Assembly (NCBI GenBank): GCA_034142505.1
Contig: JAWZDV010000050.1
Span: 62,001 to 126,000, forward strand
Direction: 5' to 3'
DNA from: Hungatella_A sp034142505
GTDB taxonomy: Bacteria; Bacillota; Clostridia; Lachnospirales; Lachnospiraceae
Length of the DNA stretch: 64,000 bases
Below the pieces are notes generated by a model. That model had not been told where the DNA came from and made no database searches. It was given only the letters and a program-made list of their open reading frames with translations. The translations under genes were made by a program, and so were the position numbers. Every line of letters starts with the position of its first letter. Position 1 is the first letter of the stretch. Positions 52,435-61,839 of the stretch are shown here, one piece after another.

Positions 52435-54084
52435 ATGCCAGAAATAAAATTAACAAACGTGACAAAAAGATGGGGAAAATTCTATGCGGTGGACCATCTG
52501 GATTTATTGATTGAGGATAATTCGTTCATCACTCTGCTTGGCCCTTCCGGCTGTGGCAAGACAACAACTCTTCGTATGATCGCCGGGCTGGAGACACCGA
52601 CCAGCGGCCAGATCAAGATCGGGGACCGGGTGGTATTCGACAGTGAGGCGGGAATCAATGTTCCGGCCAACAAAAGAAAAGTGGGTTTCCTGTTCCAGAA
52701 CTATGCGCTGTGGCCCAATATGACGGTTTACCAGAATATTTCCTTCGGACTTAGCAACATCAAGGAGGAGATGGCCCAGCGTGATTTCGAGGCAAAGACG
52801 GCCAGCGATCTGATTCAGGCATTGCAAAATGGAAAGCGGATTGTAGAGCTGGTGGAAGAATGCCGGGATAAAAAAGGTAAACTGGATATGGATAAGGTTT
52901 ACTTAAAATTGATTGATGCGTATACACTGTCAATCTATACGGCTAAAACCCTGTTTGAATATAAGATTCAGGAAGCTTCCGATCCGGACAGCGCGGCCAG
53001 AGCCAAGGCGGCCGAGCTTGAGAAGAAGCTGGCCTCCATCAAAGATTCCTACAAAGCCAAAGGCCAGGAATTGAATGAAAACTTTGAGATCACAAGCGGC
53101 GGAAAAGTCCTGATGGAAAACCGGAAGCTTCATAAAGAAGAGGTGGAGCAGGCCGTGCGCCGTGTAGCCAGAATTGTAAAGATCGGTCCGTTCATGAGCC
53201 GTTATCCGGCAGAGTTGTCCGGGGGCCAGCAGCAGCGTGTGGCAATTGCCAGAACCCTTGCGCCGGAACCGTCAGTACTCTTCATGGATGAGCCGCTGTC
53301 CAATCTGGATGCCAAGCTGCGTCTGGAGATGAGATATGAACTTCAGAGACTTCACGTAGAGACGGGAAGCACCTTCGTTTACGTGACCCATGACCAGATG
53401 GAGGCTATGACTCTGGCCACCAAGATCTGTCTGATCAATAACGGTGTGCTTCAGCAGTACGACGCCCCATTGGAAGTATACCACAAGCCAAAGAATCTGT
53501 TCGTTGCAGACTTTGTTGGCAATCCGTCCATCAACTTTATGGACGCCAAAGGGAAACAGGCGGCGGACGGTTCTGTGGAATTGTCGGTACTGGATGGGGT
53601 AAAGGCTGTGTTCCGGCCAACGAAGCCCCTTGATCTGGATACATGGCATAGGACACAGGATCAGGAAGAAGCCGAGGCGGAGAAAGCAAGACAGGAAGTT
53701 CTGAAGGATAAAAAGGCGGTTGAGAAGGGAAACAAAGACGAAACTTTCAAGTACCATATCGCAAAAGTGGACGAAAGCGATTACAGCATCGAGGAAGAGC
53801 CGGAGATCACGAATGAAGATTTCGTCATCGGCGTGAGGCCGGAATTCCTGGGCCTTAGCGGAAATGGAAAACTCCACGCTACCATTTACGGCTCCATGCC
53901 TACCGGTATGGAATCCACGGTAAAGCTGAGAGTGGGTGAATACCTGCTGACCGGCGTGGTATTCGGCGGAACCACGTTCCGCATTGGCGAGGAGACCAAG
54001 GTGGATATCCAGGGAGATGACATCCTTCTGTATGACCGGAAATCCGGCAAATACATTGCATCCGGTTCTATGGAAATTTTGTAG
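52435..54084 (+). CDS. ABC transporter ATPase with a large extra helical insertion
   Basis: This 549-residue ATPase is much longer than MalK/FbpC-type proteins (350-380). Walker A is GPSGCGKT (36-43), the Q-loop Gln is at 88 (FLFQNYALWP), the signature LSGGQQQR starts at 261, and Walker B is VLFMDEPLS near 281. Between Q-loop and signature there are about 170 residues instead of about 50, due to a charged, helical insertion (about 107-240). A second charged segment (about 400-460, QDQEEAEAEKARQ) interrupts the C-terminal TOBE region, which resumes with VIGVRPEFLGL. It should power the fused permease. Whether the insertions regulate it is unknown. GGAGG lies 8 bp upstream. Confidence 0.88.
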   Translation: MPEIKLTNVTKRWGKFYAVDHLDLLIEDNSFITLLGPSGCGKTTTLRMIAGLETPTSGQIKIGDRVVFDSEAGINVPANKRKVGFLFQNYALWPNMTVYQNISFGLSNIKEEMAQRDFEAKTASDLIQALQNGKRIVELVEECRDKKGKLDMDKVYLKLIDAYTLSIYTAKTLFEYKIQEASDPDSAARAKAAELEKKLASIKDSYKAKGQELNENFEITSGGKVLMENRKLHKEEVEQAVRRVARIVKIGPFMSRYPAELSGGQQQRVAIARTLAPEPSVLFMDEPLSNLDAKLRLEMRYELQRLHVETGSTFVYVTHDQMEAMTLATKICLINNGVLQQYDAPLEVYHKPKNLFVADFVGNPSINFMDAKGKQAADGSVELSVLDGVKAVFRPTKPLDLDTWHRTQDQEEAEAEKARQEVLKDKKAVEKGNKDETFKYHIAKVDESDYSIEEEPEITNEDFVIGVRPEFLGLSGNGKLHATIYGSMPTGMESTVKLRVGEYLLTGVVFGGTTFRIGEETKVDIQGDDILLYDRKSGKYIASGSMEIL

Positions 54085-54104
54085 CGTGAAAAATATCGAT
54101 AAGA

Positions 54105-54149
54105 AAGAAACGCAGGTTCGGAAGAAAGATCACCGGACCTGCGTTTCTT
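54105..54149 (+). terminator. rho-independent terminator of the transporter operon
   Basis: AAGAAACGCAGGTTCGG and CCGGACCTGCGTTTCTT form a 17-bp stem with one G-U pair, followed by CCTGTTCTATT. It separates the ABC operon from the STAND-type gene. Confidence 0.8.
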
Positions 54150-54256
54150 CCTGTTCTATTCAGATAGTAAAATCCCGCTATCTATGGTAAAATTATGTCA
54201 TAAATTGACAGTGAAACCGATATCAGAAAAGAAGTTTAAAGAGCAGAGGGCTAGTG

Positions 54257-57200
54257 ATGAGCAATTACGATTTTCATCAGGCATTTGAGCCAGGAGAATT
54301 TGAAAAATTTGCGTGCGCCATGATGAGCGTGAGAGAAAACGTCACATTGAAACGTTTCGGAGAAGGACGGGACGGCGGTGCGGACGGATGTTACAGGGAT
54401 GACAACGGACGGCTGGTCCTGCAGGCCAAACGACTGAACCTGAAGGGGAAAACGCTGCTGGCCGCTCTGCGCCCCGAGGTGGAAAAAGCCAAACGTCTGG
54501 GTGCAGAGCGTTATATACTGGTGCTGTCCTGCAGCCTTGGTCCGGAACTGGAAACGCGGATTCTGGAAATGTTTGATGGCTGTATCGTGAATGAACAGGA
54601 TATTGTCACCAAGGATGACTTAAACGGGTACCTGGAGTCTGAGCAGTATTATCCGGTAGAACTGGCTTTTCCCAAGCTGTGGCTGGCCAGTTCCGCTGTA
54701 TTGGAAGAATTGCTTCGAAAAAACAGCAGCCACGGCAGCAGCCAGCGGATGAAGACCCACATGAAGCGGATTCAGCGCGCGTCGGAGATATTTGTGGAGA
54801 CTAACTGCTTTAAAAAGGCGGTGGACATTCTGGAAGAAAGACGGAAAATCATTCTTTCCGGGGAACCGGGCGTAGGAAAGACCGTTCACGCTTACTGCCT
54901 GGCAAAATACTTTGCTGCATGGAGGGGATACGACCAGATCTGGGTGGTGGATACCATTTCCAATATCTATGATCTGATAGACGAGGAGAAAAAACAGATC
55001 TTTATTGTGGATGATTTCTGGGGAAAAATCAGGTTTTCGGAAAAAAATCTGGGGATAAACCCGGAGAAACATCTGGTTCAGCTGCTGGAGGATGTGGAAT
55101 GGATGAAGAACCTGATGGTGATAATCACCACCAGGGAGTTTGTGCTGCAGCAGGGGCTTCGGATCTTTTCCGAGATTCATGACGTGTGCGCCGAAGAAAA
55201 GCTGGTGGTAAATGTAGAAGAATATACCATGACGCAGAAGGCAAAGATTCTGTTCCGCCATCTTTACGCGTCAAACCTGGAATGGCCTTATGTGAAGGCC
55301 ATTTACGAAATGCGGGATTCCTTTATCCAGTATTCCCACTATACACCCCGGGCCGTGGAATACTATCTGAATCATGTGCCATACAAAGAAAAAACACCTG
55401 CTGAATATGCCAAAGGTCTGCTTCATTATATGGTAAGACCCTATGATTTCTGGAACAATATTTTCCGCTGTCTGACGCCGGGGGCGCGTCTGATCTGTCT
55501 GATCCTGTTCCTGTCCGAGGAGGAAATGCTTCTGTCGGAGTTAAACCAGAGCTTTATCGGCTGCGCCAAAGCAGACAACAGGAACGGGCTGGAGTTGGAA
55601 GAATTTGACTCCTATATCAAAGAGGTGGAAGGGACATTTACCATAATCAGTATACAGGACGAAGGGGTGGTGATTGATTTGATCAATCATTCCATGAGGG
55701 ACTTTTTCAAGGAATACCTGGAGAAACAGATTGCCGCCTATGAAGAAATACTGTGTCATGGACTCATGTTTTTTAACCAGCTGTACGTACTGGTGGATGG
55801 TACCATAACCACCCTGTCACAATCCTGTAAAGACGTGGTTTTGAAACGCCTGACTGCGGAGATGGACCGTCTTAAATTTACTTATCTGTTGAATATCGAA
55901 GTTGATTTCTTTGAGTATGAGGTCCATGCACCGGCGGACGCCTATCAACTTCACAAAGTATGGCAGCTGATGCTGTTATACCGTGAAGAAAAAAATGAAA
56001 TCCTAAGAATCTTTTTAGGGCAATATAACGACCGAATCTGCCGGGAACTGGCGCAGGGGAACCGGCCCTATGATTATAGTGAGATGATCAATCTGCCGGA
56101 CCTGCTGGTGAACCTTTCGAGAGAGGGAATTCCGGTTCCGGCGGATATTGTGATACCGGGATATTTCTCTGTGGTCAGGTGGGTGCAGGAATATTATTAT
56201 ATGGACAAGGCTTTTCTGAGTGGATTCCCGGCGGAATATGGCCCCTTCAGAAAGGTACATCTGAAAGAGATGCAAAAGGGCATAGAATTTCTCATTTTTG
56301 AAGATATTGAATATCTTTTGGATGAGGATGTTTATGTACTGGAGATGTATCTGGAGCAGTTGCCGGAAATCTTTGAGAATTTTGATATGAAGTACACCAA
56401 AGAATGGGAGCGGCAGGTTCTGGAATACGCGGAATTAGAGGTTCATCAACAGGCGGATGAAGAGACAGCGCCAGCCAGGGGAACGGGGAAGGACAAGCCC
56501 ATAAGCAAGTATAGGATTGAGGAAGAGGAATACGAAACCATGGCGGAGCAGGCGCTAGAATGGCTGCTGGGAGTGCCGGATTATCTGGATTATGAGAAAC
56601 TGGAAGAAGCGCTTTTGGAGGGAATCCACTGTCCGGAGGAGTTAGAAGAGCGGGGAGACGGATATTTCCTTCTGGGAGAATCATTCTGCCGGGAAGATCT
56701 GGAGTTGGTGATAAACTATTTATCCGGACTTTCTTCCCTGCCGGAATCGATCGTTGAGTTTTACCATGGATTGTCCCGGTTTTTGGAGACTCAGTATCAT
56801 GTAGAGAGGGAAATGCTGATCCTGCTGGCTGAAGCCATGTATGAGAATGGCACAACAGTAAGTGCGGAAAATGGAGATATCATCCGCGGGATCATGCCGG
56901 AGGACGACTGCCGGGAGGGTCTTCTGGAGAAGCTGCTGGCATCCCATATTCTTCGAAAGTCAGAAAAATGGATATCGTTCCTCAATGATCACCTCTATTA
57001 TTTTTATCTGATGACCGGGTTGCTGGAAAAATCAGAAGAGGAAAGAGCAGCATTTTACAGGAATGACCTTTTGGAACTTCTATATCGAGACATGGAAGCT
57101 GCGGATCTGGTACTTCCTATGTTGAAAACCATGGACCGTGTCTGCTATGAGAAACACTTTCTGGAGCCATACAGAGTAGAATTTCTGGAGCATGTGGATG

Positions 57201-57325
57201 GCGGAACAGAAGAGGATATGGTGGAGCGGTTCCTGGAGGAATACGATTTGACGATTGACATGTGTGAAGAGGAATTGAGCGGAAGCGCCTGCTTACAGAA
57301 AGCGGCAGCCAAAATCTCATCCTAA
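54257..57325 (+). CDS. Mrr-like nuclease fused to a STAND-type NTPase, probable antiviral sensor
   Basis: This 1022-residue protein starts with an Mrr-like nuclease domain (1-150): GEFEKFACAM, GRDGGADG (Asp39/Asp43) and QAKR (Gln56-Ala-Lys58), a PD-(D/E)XK pattern. A P-loop NTPase follows, with GEPGVGKT (202-209), Walker B IFIVDDFW and ITTRE, typical of the nSTAND group. The remaining 600 residues are helical, probably a ligand-sensing repeat region. Nuclease-STAND fusions are the plan of Avs-type antiviral proteins, which cut DNA after binding a phage protein. It stands alone between a terminator and a cell wall operon. Start is ATG 54257 or GTG 54254. Confidence 0.8.
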   Translation: MSNYDFHQAFEPGEFEKFACAMMSVRENVTLKRFGEGRDGGADGCYRDDNGRLVLQAKRLNLKGKTLLAALRPEVEKAKRLGAERYILVLSCSLGPELETRILEMFDGCIVNEQDIVTKDDLNGYLESEQYYPVELAFPKLWLASSAVLEELLRKNSSHGSSQRMKTHMKRIQRASEIFVETNCFKKAVDILEERRKIILSGEPGVGKTVHAYCLAKYFAAWRGYDQIWVVDTISNIYDLIDEEKKQIFIVDDFWGKIRFSEKNLGINPEKHLVQLLEDVEWMKNLMVIITTREFVLQQGLRIFSEIHDVCAEEKLVVNVEEYTMTQKAKILFRHLYASNLEWPYVKAIYEMRDSFIQYSHYTPRAVEYYLNHVPYKEKTPAEYAKGLLHYMVRPYDFWNNIFRCLTPGARLICLILFLSEEEMLLSELNQSFIGCAKADNRNGLELEEFDSYIKEVEGTFTIISIQDEGVVIDLINHSMRDFFKEYLEKQIAAYEEILCHGLMFFNQLYVLVDGTITTLSQSCKDVVLKRLTAEMDRLKFTYLLNIEVDFFEYEVHAPADAYQLHKVWQLMLLYREEKNEILRIFLGQYNDRICRELAQGNRPYDYSEMINLPDLLVNLSREGIPVPADIVIPGYFSVVRWVQEYYYMDKAFLSGFPAEYGPFRKVHLKEMQKGIEFLIFEDIEYLLDEDVYVLEMYLEQLPEIFENFDMKYTKEWERQVLEYAELEVHQQADEETAPARGTGKDKPISKYRIEEEEYETMAEQALEWLLGVPDYLDYEKLEEALLEGIHCPEELEERGDGYFLLGESFCREDLELVINYLSGLSSLPESIVEFYHGLSRFLETQYHVEREMLILLAEAMYENGTTVSAENGDIIRGIMPEDDCREGLLEKLLASHILRKSEKWISFLNDHLYYFYLMTGLLEKSEEERAAFYRNDLLELLYRDMEAADLVLPMLKTMDRVCYEKHFLEPYRVEFLEHVDGGTEEDMVERFLEEYDLTIDMCEEELSGSACLQKAAAKISS

Positions 57326-57591
57326 ATCTCATAGAAAAGCTGAGAGAACGGGCAATCCCGTAAGATTTCCAGAATTTTGAAATGAAATCGTAAAGAAAAA
57401 TTCAACTGGATGGAGTTGCGATATTCTGCGATTCATAGTATGCTTTATATAGCAAAACCATCCAGTTTTTGGAATTGGAAATCGTAAATCTAAGCGTAGA
57501 TATTAGAAAATACGGTCAGGAATCAGGAACAAAAAGTGAACGAGAATCAGAAATTACGGAAATAACCTTAGAAATATCTGAAAGGCAGAAC
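57326..57591 (+). other. 266-bp gap with a large stem-loop
   Basis: No gene is seen. AACTGGATGG at 57404-57413 pairs with CCATCCAGTT at 57458-57467, enclosing a loop of about 44 bases, and TTTGG follows. It could be a long-loop terminator of the STAND gene or a small structured leader of the cell wall operon. Confidence 0.45.
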
Positions 57592-58809
57592 ATGAACAGA
57601 CAGATAAAACCTCTCCTCCGTTTCCTCCTCTGCTTCCTTCTCATTTACGCGGCCCACACCCACGCAGCCGGCCTAAACGCCCATGCGACCAGCATATCAC
57701 AGGCCGAGCAGGAGAAGGCAGACGCGGAAAAAAGCTATGAGGAAGCTGGGAAAGCCATCGATAATCTGGAAGAGAATCGTGAGAATACGCAATCTGAGGC
57801 GGAAGGGCTTGACGGGGAACTGATTAGTCTTCTGGTAGACTTAGGCCTTCTGGAAGACGATATTGCTGATATGAAAGTGCAGATTAGGAATACCGACAAG
57901 GAGTACCAGGAGGCCAGGAAACGCCAGGAACAACAGTACGAACTGATGAAAAAACGAATCCAGTTCCTGTACGAGCAAGGCAGAATTACCTATCTGGACA
58001 TACTCCTGAAAGCAAAAGGTATCGGCGATCTGGTCCGTGAGACCGAGTACACCAGACAGCTTTACGAATATGACCGGGACATGATTCTGGATTATGAGGA
58101 CATCCGCCAGGAGGTGCTGGCAAAAAAGGAACGACTGGAACAACAGCAGTCCGAGATGGTAACCATGAAACAGGAATATACCGCCCAGAAAGCAGGACTG
58201 GAAGAAGCCATAGAAGTAAAAAAGGCCCAGCTGGCCGATTTTGACGCCAGACTGGTTCTGGCAAAGCAGCATGCTGAGGAAGCGGCGAAGGTCATTCAGG
58301 AGAAGACGGAGGAGATTCGAAGACTTCGAGCGGAAGAGGAACAAAGAAAGCGGGCAGAGGAAGCGCAGCGGCAGATGCAGCGCCAGGCGGCTCTGCTGGA
58401 AGATGCAGCACGCCGAAGCAAGGGACCCGGCTATGCCCCCTACAAGAGCACCGGAGGCACCGAGTTTGGAAGAAGCGTGGCAGACTACGCCCTCCAGTTT
58501 GTGGGCAATCCCTATGTCTGGGGCGGTACCAGCCTGACAAATGGAGCGGACTGTTCCGGATTTACCCAGTCCGTCTACCGCCACTTTGGTGTCTCCATAC
58601 CAAGAACATCCGGAGAACAGGCCAAGTTCGGAAAAGAGATTGCCTATGAGGATATGGAGCCGGGGGATTTGATCTGCTACTCCGGCCATGTTTCCATGTA
58701 TATTGGAGATGGAAGAATCGTCCATGCCGCGTCCGCCAAAGCCGGCATCTGTGTCACGGACGACCCCGCATACCGCACTATCGTTTCCATACGACGCCCA
58801 TGGCAGTAA
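57592..58809 (+). CDS. secreted NlpC/P60 cell wall hydrolase with coiled-coil domain
   Basis: This 405-residue protein has a signal peptide (LLRFLLCFLLIYAAHTHAAG), a long coiled-coil region (about 35-270, as in PcsB/CwlO-type hydrolases) and a C-terminal NlpC/P60 domain with catalytic Cys321 in GADCSGF, followed by His in GHVSMYIGD and His378 in IVHAAS. It cuts peptide bonds in peptidoglycan, probably during growth or septation under control of an FtsEX-like partner, as known for PcsB/CwlO. The ATG at 57592 is chosen because the signal peptide starts there; the open frame begins 123 bp earlier. The next gene follows after 50 bp. Confidence 0.85.
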   Translation: MNRQIKPLLRFLLCFLLIYAAHTHAAGLNAHATSISQAEQEKADAEKSYEEAGKAIDNLEENRENTQSEAEGLDGELISLLVDLGLLEDDIADMKVQIRNTDKEYQEARKRQEQQYELMKKRIQFLYEQGRITYLDILLKAKGIGDLVRETEYTRQLYEYDRDMILDYEDIRQEVLAKKERLEQQQSEMVTMKQEYTAQKAGLEEAIEVKKAQLADFDARLVLAKQHAEEAAKVIQEKTEEIRRLRAEEEQRKRAEEAQRQMQRQAALLEDAARRSKGPGYAPYKSTGGTEFGRSVADYALQFVGNPYVWGGTSLTNGADCSGFTQSVYRHFGVSIPRTSGEQAKFGKEIAYEDMEPGDLICYSGHVSMYIGDGRIVHAASAKAGICVTDDPAYRTIVSIRRPWQ

Positions 58810-58859
58810 AGAGTAACATTAGTAATACAAAAATAGAAAGTACATATAGGAGGACACAC

Positions 58860-60089
58860 ATGTTACATAACAGACAAACGTTTCTATGGGTTATAGCATC
58901 CGCTATTCTGATGGCGCTGGCGGGAGGAGCCACAACCGCTTACGCGGCAGAAGAAGCCATTCGCTCCGTGTCCGTGACCGTCACGTCCACTGTGGAACCG
59001 GACTCCGATTCCGGGGAGGTGTCAGCGGAAGCCAACAGCGGCCGGTACCGTGTGGCCTCCTGCGATTTCGTCGGCAATAAAAGCAGCTGGGTAGCCGGTG
59101 AAGCCCCGAGAGTGACTATCGTACTGGTGGCCGACGAAGGCTATTTTTTCAACCGGATCAACTCCGGAAGCGCCACCGTGCGCGGCGCCACCTATGTATC
59201 ATCCGACCGCAGCAACTCCAACCACACCTTAACCATGACCGTAAAACTCAAACCGGTCAAAGGCACCTTAGAGATGCCCGAGGAAGCCGGCTGGCGGGAG
59301 GGGACCGCTCTTGGCAAAGCTAAATGGAGCAAAGTGGACAATGCCGCAGCCTACGAGCTGAGACTCTACTGTAACGACACCACGGTGTTTCACGTGGAGA
59401 AAACCACAACCACCAGCTATGACTTCTTCGACCAGATGACAAAGCGGGGAGACTATTTCTACCGTGTGCGGGCCATTCCCCGCACGTCCTCGGAAGCCGG
59501 ATATCTGAAGGAAAGTCCCTGGCAGGAGTCCACAACACAGGAGATCACCCAGCGGGATGCCAACGCCGCCCAGAACCACCAGGCCGACAACGACAGCCAG
59601 AACCGGGAACCAGGTTCCATGGGCACTCCCAATACCTCCTATGACAGGCCCCAGGATCAGCAGCCTGGCTGGAAGGAGGATAAGACCGGCTGGTGGTACT
59701 TAAAAACCGACGGCACCTACGCCAGCAACGGCTGGGAGTACCTCAACAACAAATGGTATCTGTTCGACATGAACGGCTACATGCTCACCGGTTGGCAGAA
59801 CCGCAGCAATAAACAATACTATCTGACCAGTAACGGCGATATGGTAACAGGCTGGCTTCAGTATAACCGGGACTGGTATTACCTGGACCCTGATAACGGC
59901 ATGTTCGACCGGGGCTGGCTCCAGCTGGGCAGTGACTGGTACTACTTCACCGCAGAAGGCAAGATGAAAACCGGCTGGCAATATTCAAACGGAAAATGGT
60001 ACTACCTGGACCCCACATCCGGCAAAATGGTTACGAACCAGGTAGTAGAAGAATATTATGTAAACCAAGACGGAGTCTGGATTCCATAA
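58860..60089 (+). CDS. secreted cell-wall-binding repeat protein, copy A
   Basis: This 409-residue exported protein has a signal peptide (ASAILMALAGGATTAYA), an N-terminal beta-rich domain (about 30-220, with GRYRVASCDFVGNKSSWVAG) and a linker. About six C-terminal choline-binding-type repeats follow (GWQNRSNKQYYLTSNGDM, GWLQYNRDWYYLDPDNG). The repeats attach proteins to wall polymers. The ATG at 58860 has AGGAGG 6 bp upstream; an earlier in-frame start overlaps the previous gene. It is a paralogue of the next gene, with the same domain order and with shared phrases such as FYRVRAIPRTSSE and FRVRAIPKTSEE. Function beyond wall binding is unknown. Confidence 0.82.
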   Translation: MLHNRQTFLWVIASAILMALAGGATTAYAAEEAIRSVSVTVTSTVEPDSDSGEVSAEANSGRYRVASCDFVGNKSSWVAGEAPRVTIVLVADEGYFFNRINSGSATVRGATYVSSDRSNSNHTLTMTVKLKPVKGTLEMPEEAGWREGTALGKAKWSKVDNAAAYELRLYCNDTTVFHVEKTTTTSYDFFDQMTKRGDYFYRVRAIPRTSSEAGYLKESPWQESTTQEITQRDANAAQNHQADNDSQNREPGSMGTPNTSYDRPQDQQPGWKEDKTGWWYLKTDGTYASNGWEYLNNKWYLFDMNGYMLTGWQNRSNKQYYLTSNGDMVTGWLQYNRDWYYLDPDNGMFDRGWLQLGSDWYYFTAEGKMKTGWQYSNGKWYYLDPTSGKMVTNQVVEEYYVNQDGVWIP

Positions 60090-60113
60090 ACAAAACGAGA
60101 AGGAGGAATAACC

Positions 60114-61313
60114 ATGTTACCCAGATTAAAAAGAATAGCCGCAGCCCTGCTCACTTGCGGATTGTGTATCGGCAGCGTAACACCTGCCATGGCCGCTACA
60201 AAAAAGAAAACCGAGACAAGAATCCCCATTACCTCTGTATCTATTCAGGTACAGGCGGAGGTGAGGTCTGATTATGATGTTAACGCCGCGTCCCTCTATG
60301 CGGTTTCCAACAGTGACGACTATACTATTGGCGCTTATGAGTGGGACAATGGCAGCAAGGAGACCTGGGAGCCTGGCGACGTGCCCAAGGCTAAGATCGA
60401 GATTCACGCCAGAAACGGCTATTATTTCGACAAAGTATCCGGCGCTAAAAAAATCAATATCACCGGCGCCACTTACAGCTCTGTCAAAAGCAAAGATAAC
60501 TCCGAAACCCTGATTCTGACCGTGAAGCTGACACCGGCGTCCGGAACCCTGGATGCCACGGAGGTGGCAGAGTGGATTGGATATCCCGTTGGAAAGGCCT
60601 CGTGGGAACCCGTCCCCTATGCGGGAGCCTACGAATTGAAGCTGACCAGAGATGGAACCGAGATCTTCAGCGTCCCCAAAGTCAACGCCACGTCCTACGA
60701 CTTTTTCCCCGTCATGACCCAGCCGGGCCGCTACCAGTTCCGGGTGCGGGCCATCCCCAAGACCTCCGAGGAAAAGACCTATATCAAAAATGGTGACTGG
60801 GTTTATTCCGAAGAGATCGACATCACCGATGACGAGGTGTCCGAGATGAACGGCGGCAGCCGGGACAACAAGAACATTACCCCCTCCCAGCTGGGCTGGG
60901 TGAAGGATGCCGAGGGCTGGTGGTACCGAAACGCAGACGGAACCTACCCGGTCAACACCTGGGCGGCCATCAACGGCCAGTGGTATTTGTTTGATTACAA
61001 CGGCTACATGCTCACCGGCTGGCAGTTGAAGGATGGAAAATACTATTTTATGGACAGCAACGGAGCCATGCAGATTGGCTGGCTGGAAGAAAACCGGAAA
61101 TGGTACTTCCTCGGCAATGACGGAGCCATGCAGACCGGCTGGGTGATTGTGAACGGCATCTACTATTACTTTGACGCCGACGGCAGCATGCACAAAGGCT
61201 GGCTGCTGGACAACGGAAAATGGTACTTCATGAACACCGATAACGGCACTATGACTAGAAATGCATATATCGGCGGATATTACCTCAACAATGATGGGAT
61301 CTGGAAACCTTAA
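60114..61313 (+). CDS. secreted cell-wall-binding repeat protein, copy B
   Basis: This 399-residue paralogue of the preceding gene has a signal peptide (AAALLTCGLCIGSVTPAMA), the same N-terminal beta-rich domain (VSIQVQAEVRSDYD, GATYSSVKSKDNS, VKLTPASGTLD) and about six C-terminal repeats (GWQLKDGKYYFMDSNGAM, GWLEENRKWYFLGNDGAM). AAGGAGG precedes the ATG. The tandem pair arose by duplication and diverged strongly outside the repeats. Their position between a wall hydrolase and the flagellar genes suggests surface attachment during wall or flagellum assembly; this is inference. Confidence 0.82.
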   Translation: MLPRLKRIAAALLTCGLCIGSVTPAMAATKKKTETRIPITSVSIQVQAEVRSDYDVNAASLYAVSNSDDYTIGAYEWDNGSKETWEPGDVPKAKIEIHARNGYYFDKVSGAKKINITGATYSSVKSKDNSETLILTVKLTPASGTLDATEVAEWIGYPVGKASWEPVPYAGAYELKLTRDGTEIFSVPKVNATSYDFFPVMTQPGRYQFRVRAIPKTSEEKTYIKNGDWVYSEEIDITDDEVSEMNGGSRDNKNITPSQLGWVKDAEGWWYRNADGTYPVNTWAAINGQWYLFDYNGYMLTGWQLKDGKYYFMDSNGAMQIGWLEENRKWYFLGNDGAMQTGWVIVNGIYYYFDADGSMHKGWLLDNGKWYFMNTDNGTMTRNAYIGGYYLNNDGIWKP

Positions 61314-61364
61314 TAAAAAATTAAATAAAGTTACAAGAAAATGGTAAAAAAAACCAGAATAAAG

Positions 61365-61393
61365 TTGACGTAATTCATCGAAATGGTTATACT
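61365..61393 (+). promoter_or_regulatory. promoter of the fliE operon
   Basis: TTGACG at 61365-61370 and TATACT at 61388-61393 are separated by 17 bp, about 105 bp before the fliE start. It fits sigma-A rather than the flagellar sigma-D pattern. No terminator is evident before it, so read-through from the wall-protein genes is possible. Confidence 0.65.
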
Positions 61394-61498
61394 TAGTCTA
61401 GACGCAGTTTTTTAGAATGGGTTAAAAGACAGCGTTTTCGTAAAAAGTTGGCGCAGATATATGTGAAAATAAGGGATTTTAATAAAGGGGATGGGAAG

Positions 61499-61807
61499 AT
61501 GCAGATTACACCAATGATGAGAATGGAAGGCGTACAGTCGCTGGAAGAATTAAGCCGCACTGGTGCCTCTCAGGAAACGACGGGTAAAAACAGTTTTAAG
61601 AATATATTACAGGATGCGATCAAAGAAGCCGATCAGTCACTGATGGCGACGCAGGAGATGGACAAGCAGCTGGCCTCCGGTCAGATCGACAATTTGCATA
61701 CCGCTCTGATTCAGGCAGAGCAGTCTGCCGCGGCAGTTGAGTTTACGACCCAGCTGTCAAGCAAGGCAGTAAGCGCATACAATCAGATTATGAGTATGCA
61801 GATTTAA
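61499..61807 (+). CDS. fliE: flagellar hook-basal body protein FliE
   Basis: This 102-residue protein links the MS ring to the rod. The C-terminal half has the family pattern: FKNILQDAIKEADQSLMATQ, then LHTALIQAEQSAAAVEFTTQ. The ATG at 61499 is chosen because AAAGGGG lies 8 bp upstream and the length is then normal; the open frame starts 51 bp earlier. fliF begins 33 bp downstream. In most Clostridia flgB and flgC precede fliE, but they are absent here, so this operon starts at fliE. Confidence 0.92.
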   Translation: MQITPMMRMEGVQSLEELSRTGASQETTGKNSFKNILQDAIKEADQSLMATQEMDKQLASGQIDNLHTALIQAEQSAAAVEFTTQLSSKAVSAYNQIMSMQI

Positions 61808-61839
61808 AAAGACAATAGGAAGAGCGTAGTGGTGGCGAC

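Noticed and set aside
57841..58725. 294-codon open frame on the - strand opposite the NlpC/P60 gene
   Set aside because: It reflects the coiled-coil codon bias of the real gene and has no family match.
60126..61193. 355-codon open frame on the - strand opposite wall-binding protein B
   Set aside because: It is a shadow of the repeat-rich gene on the + strand; its His/Val-rich repeats simply mirror the wall-binding repeats.
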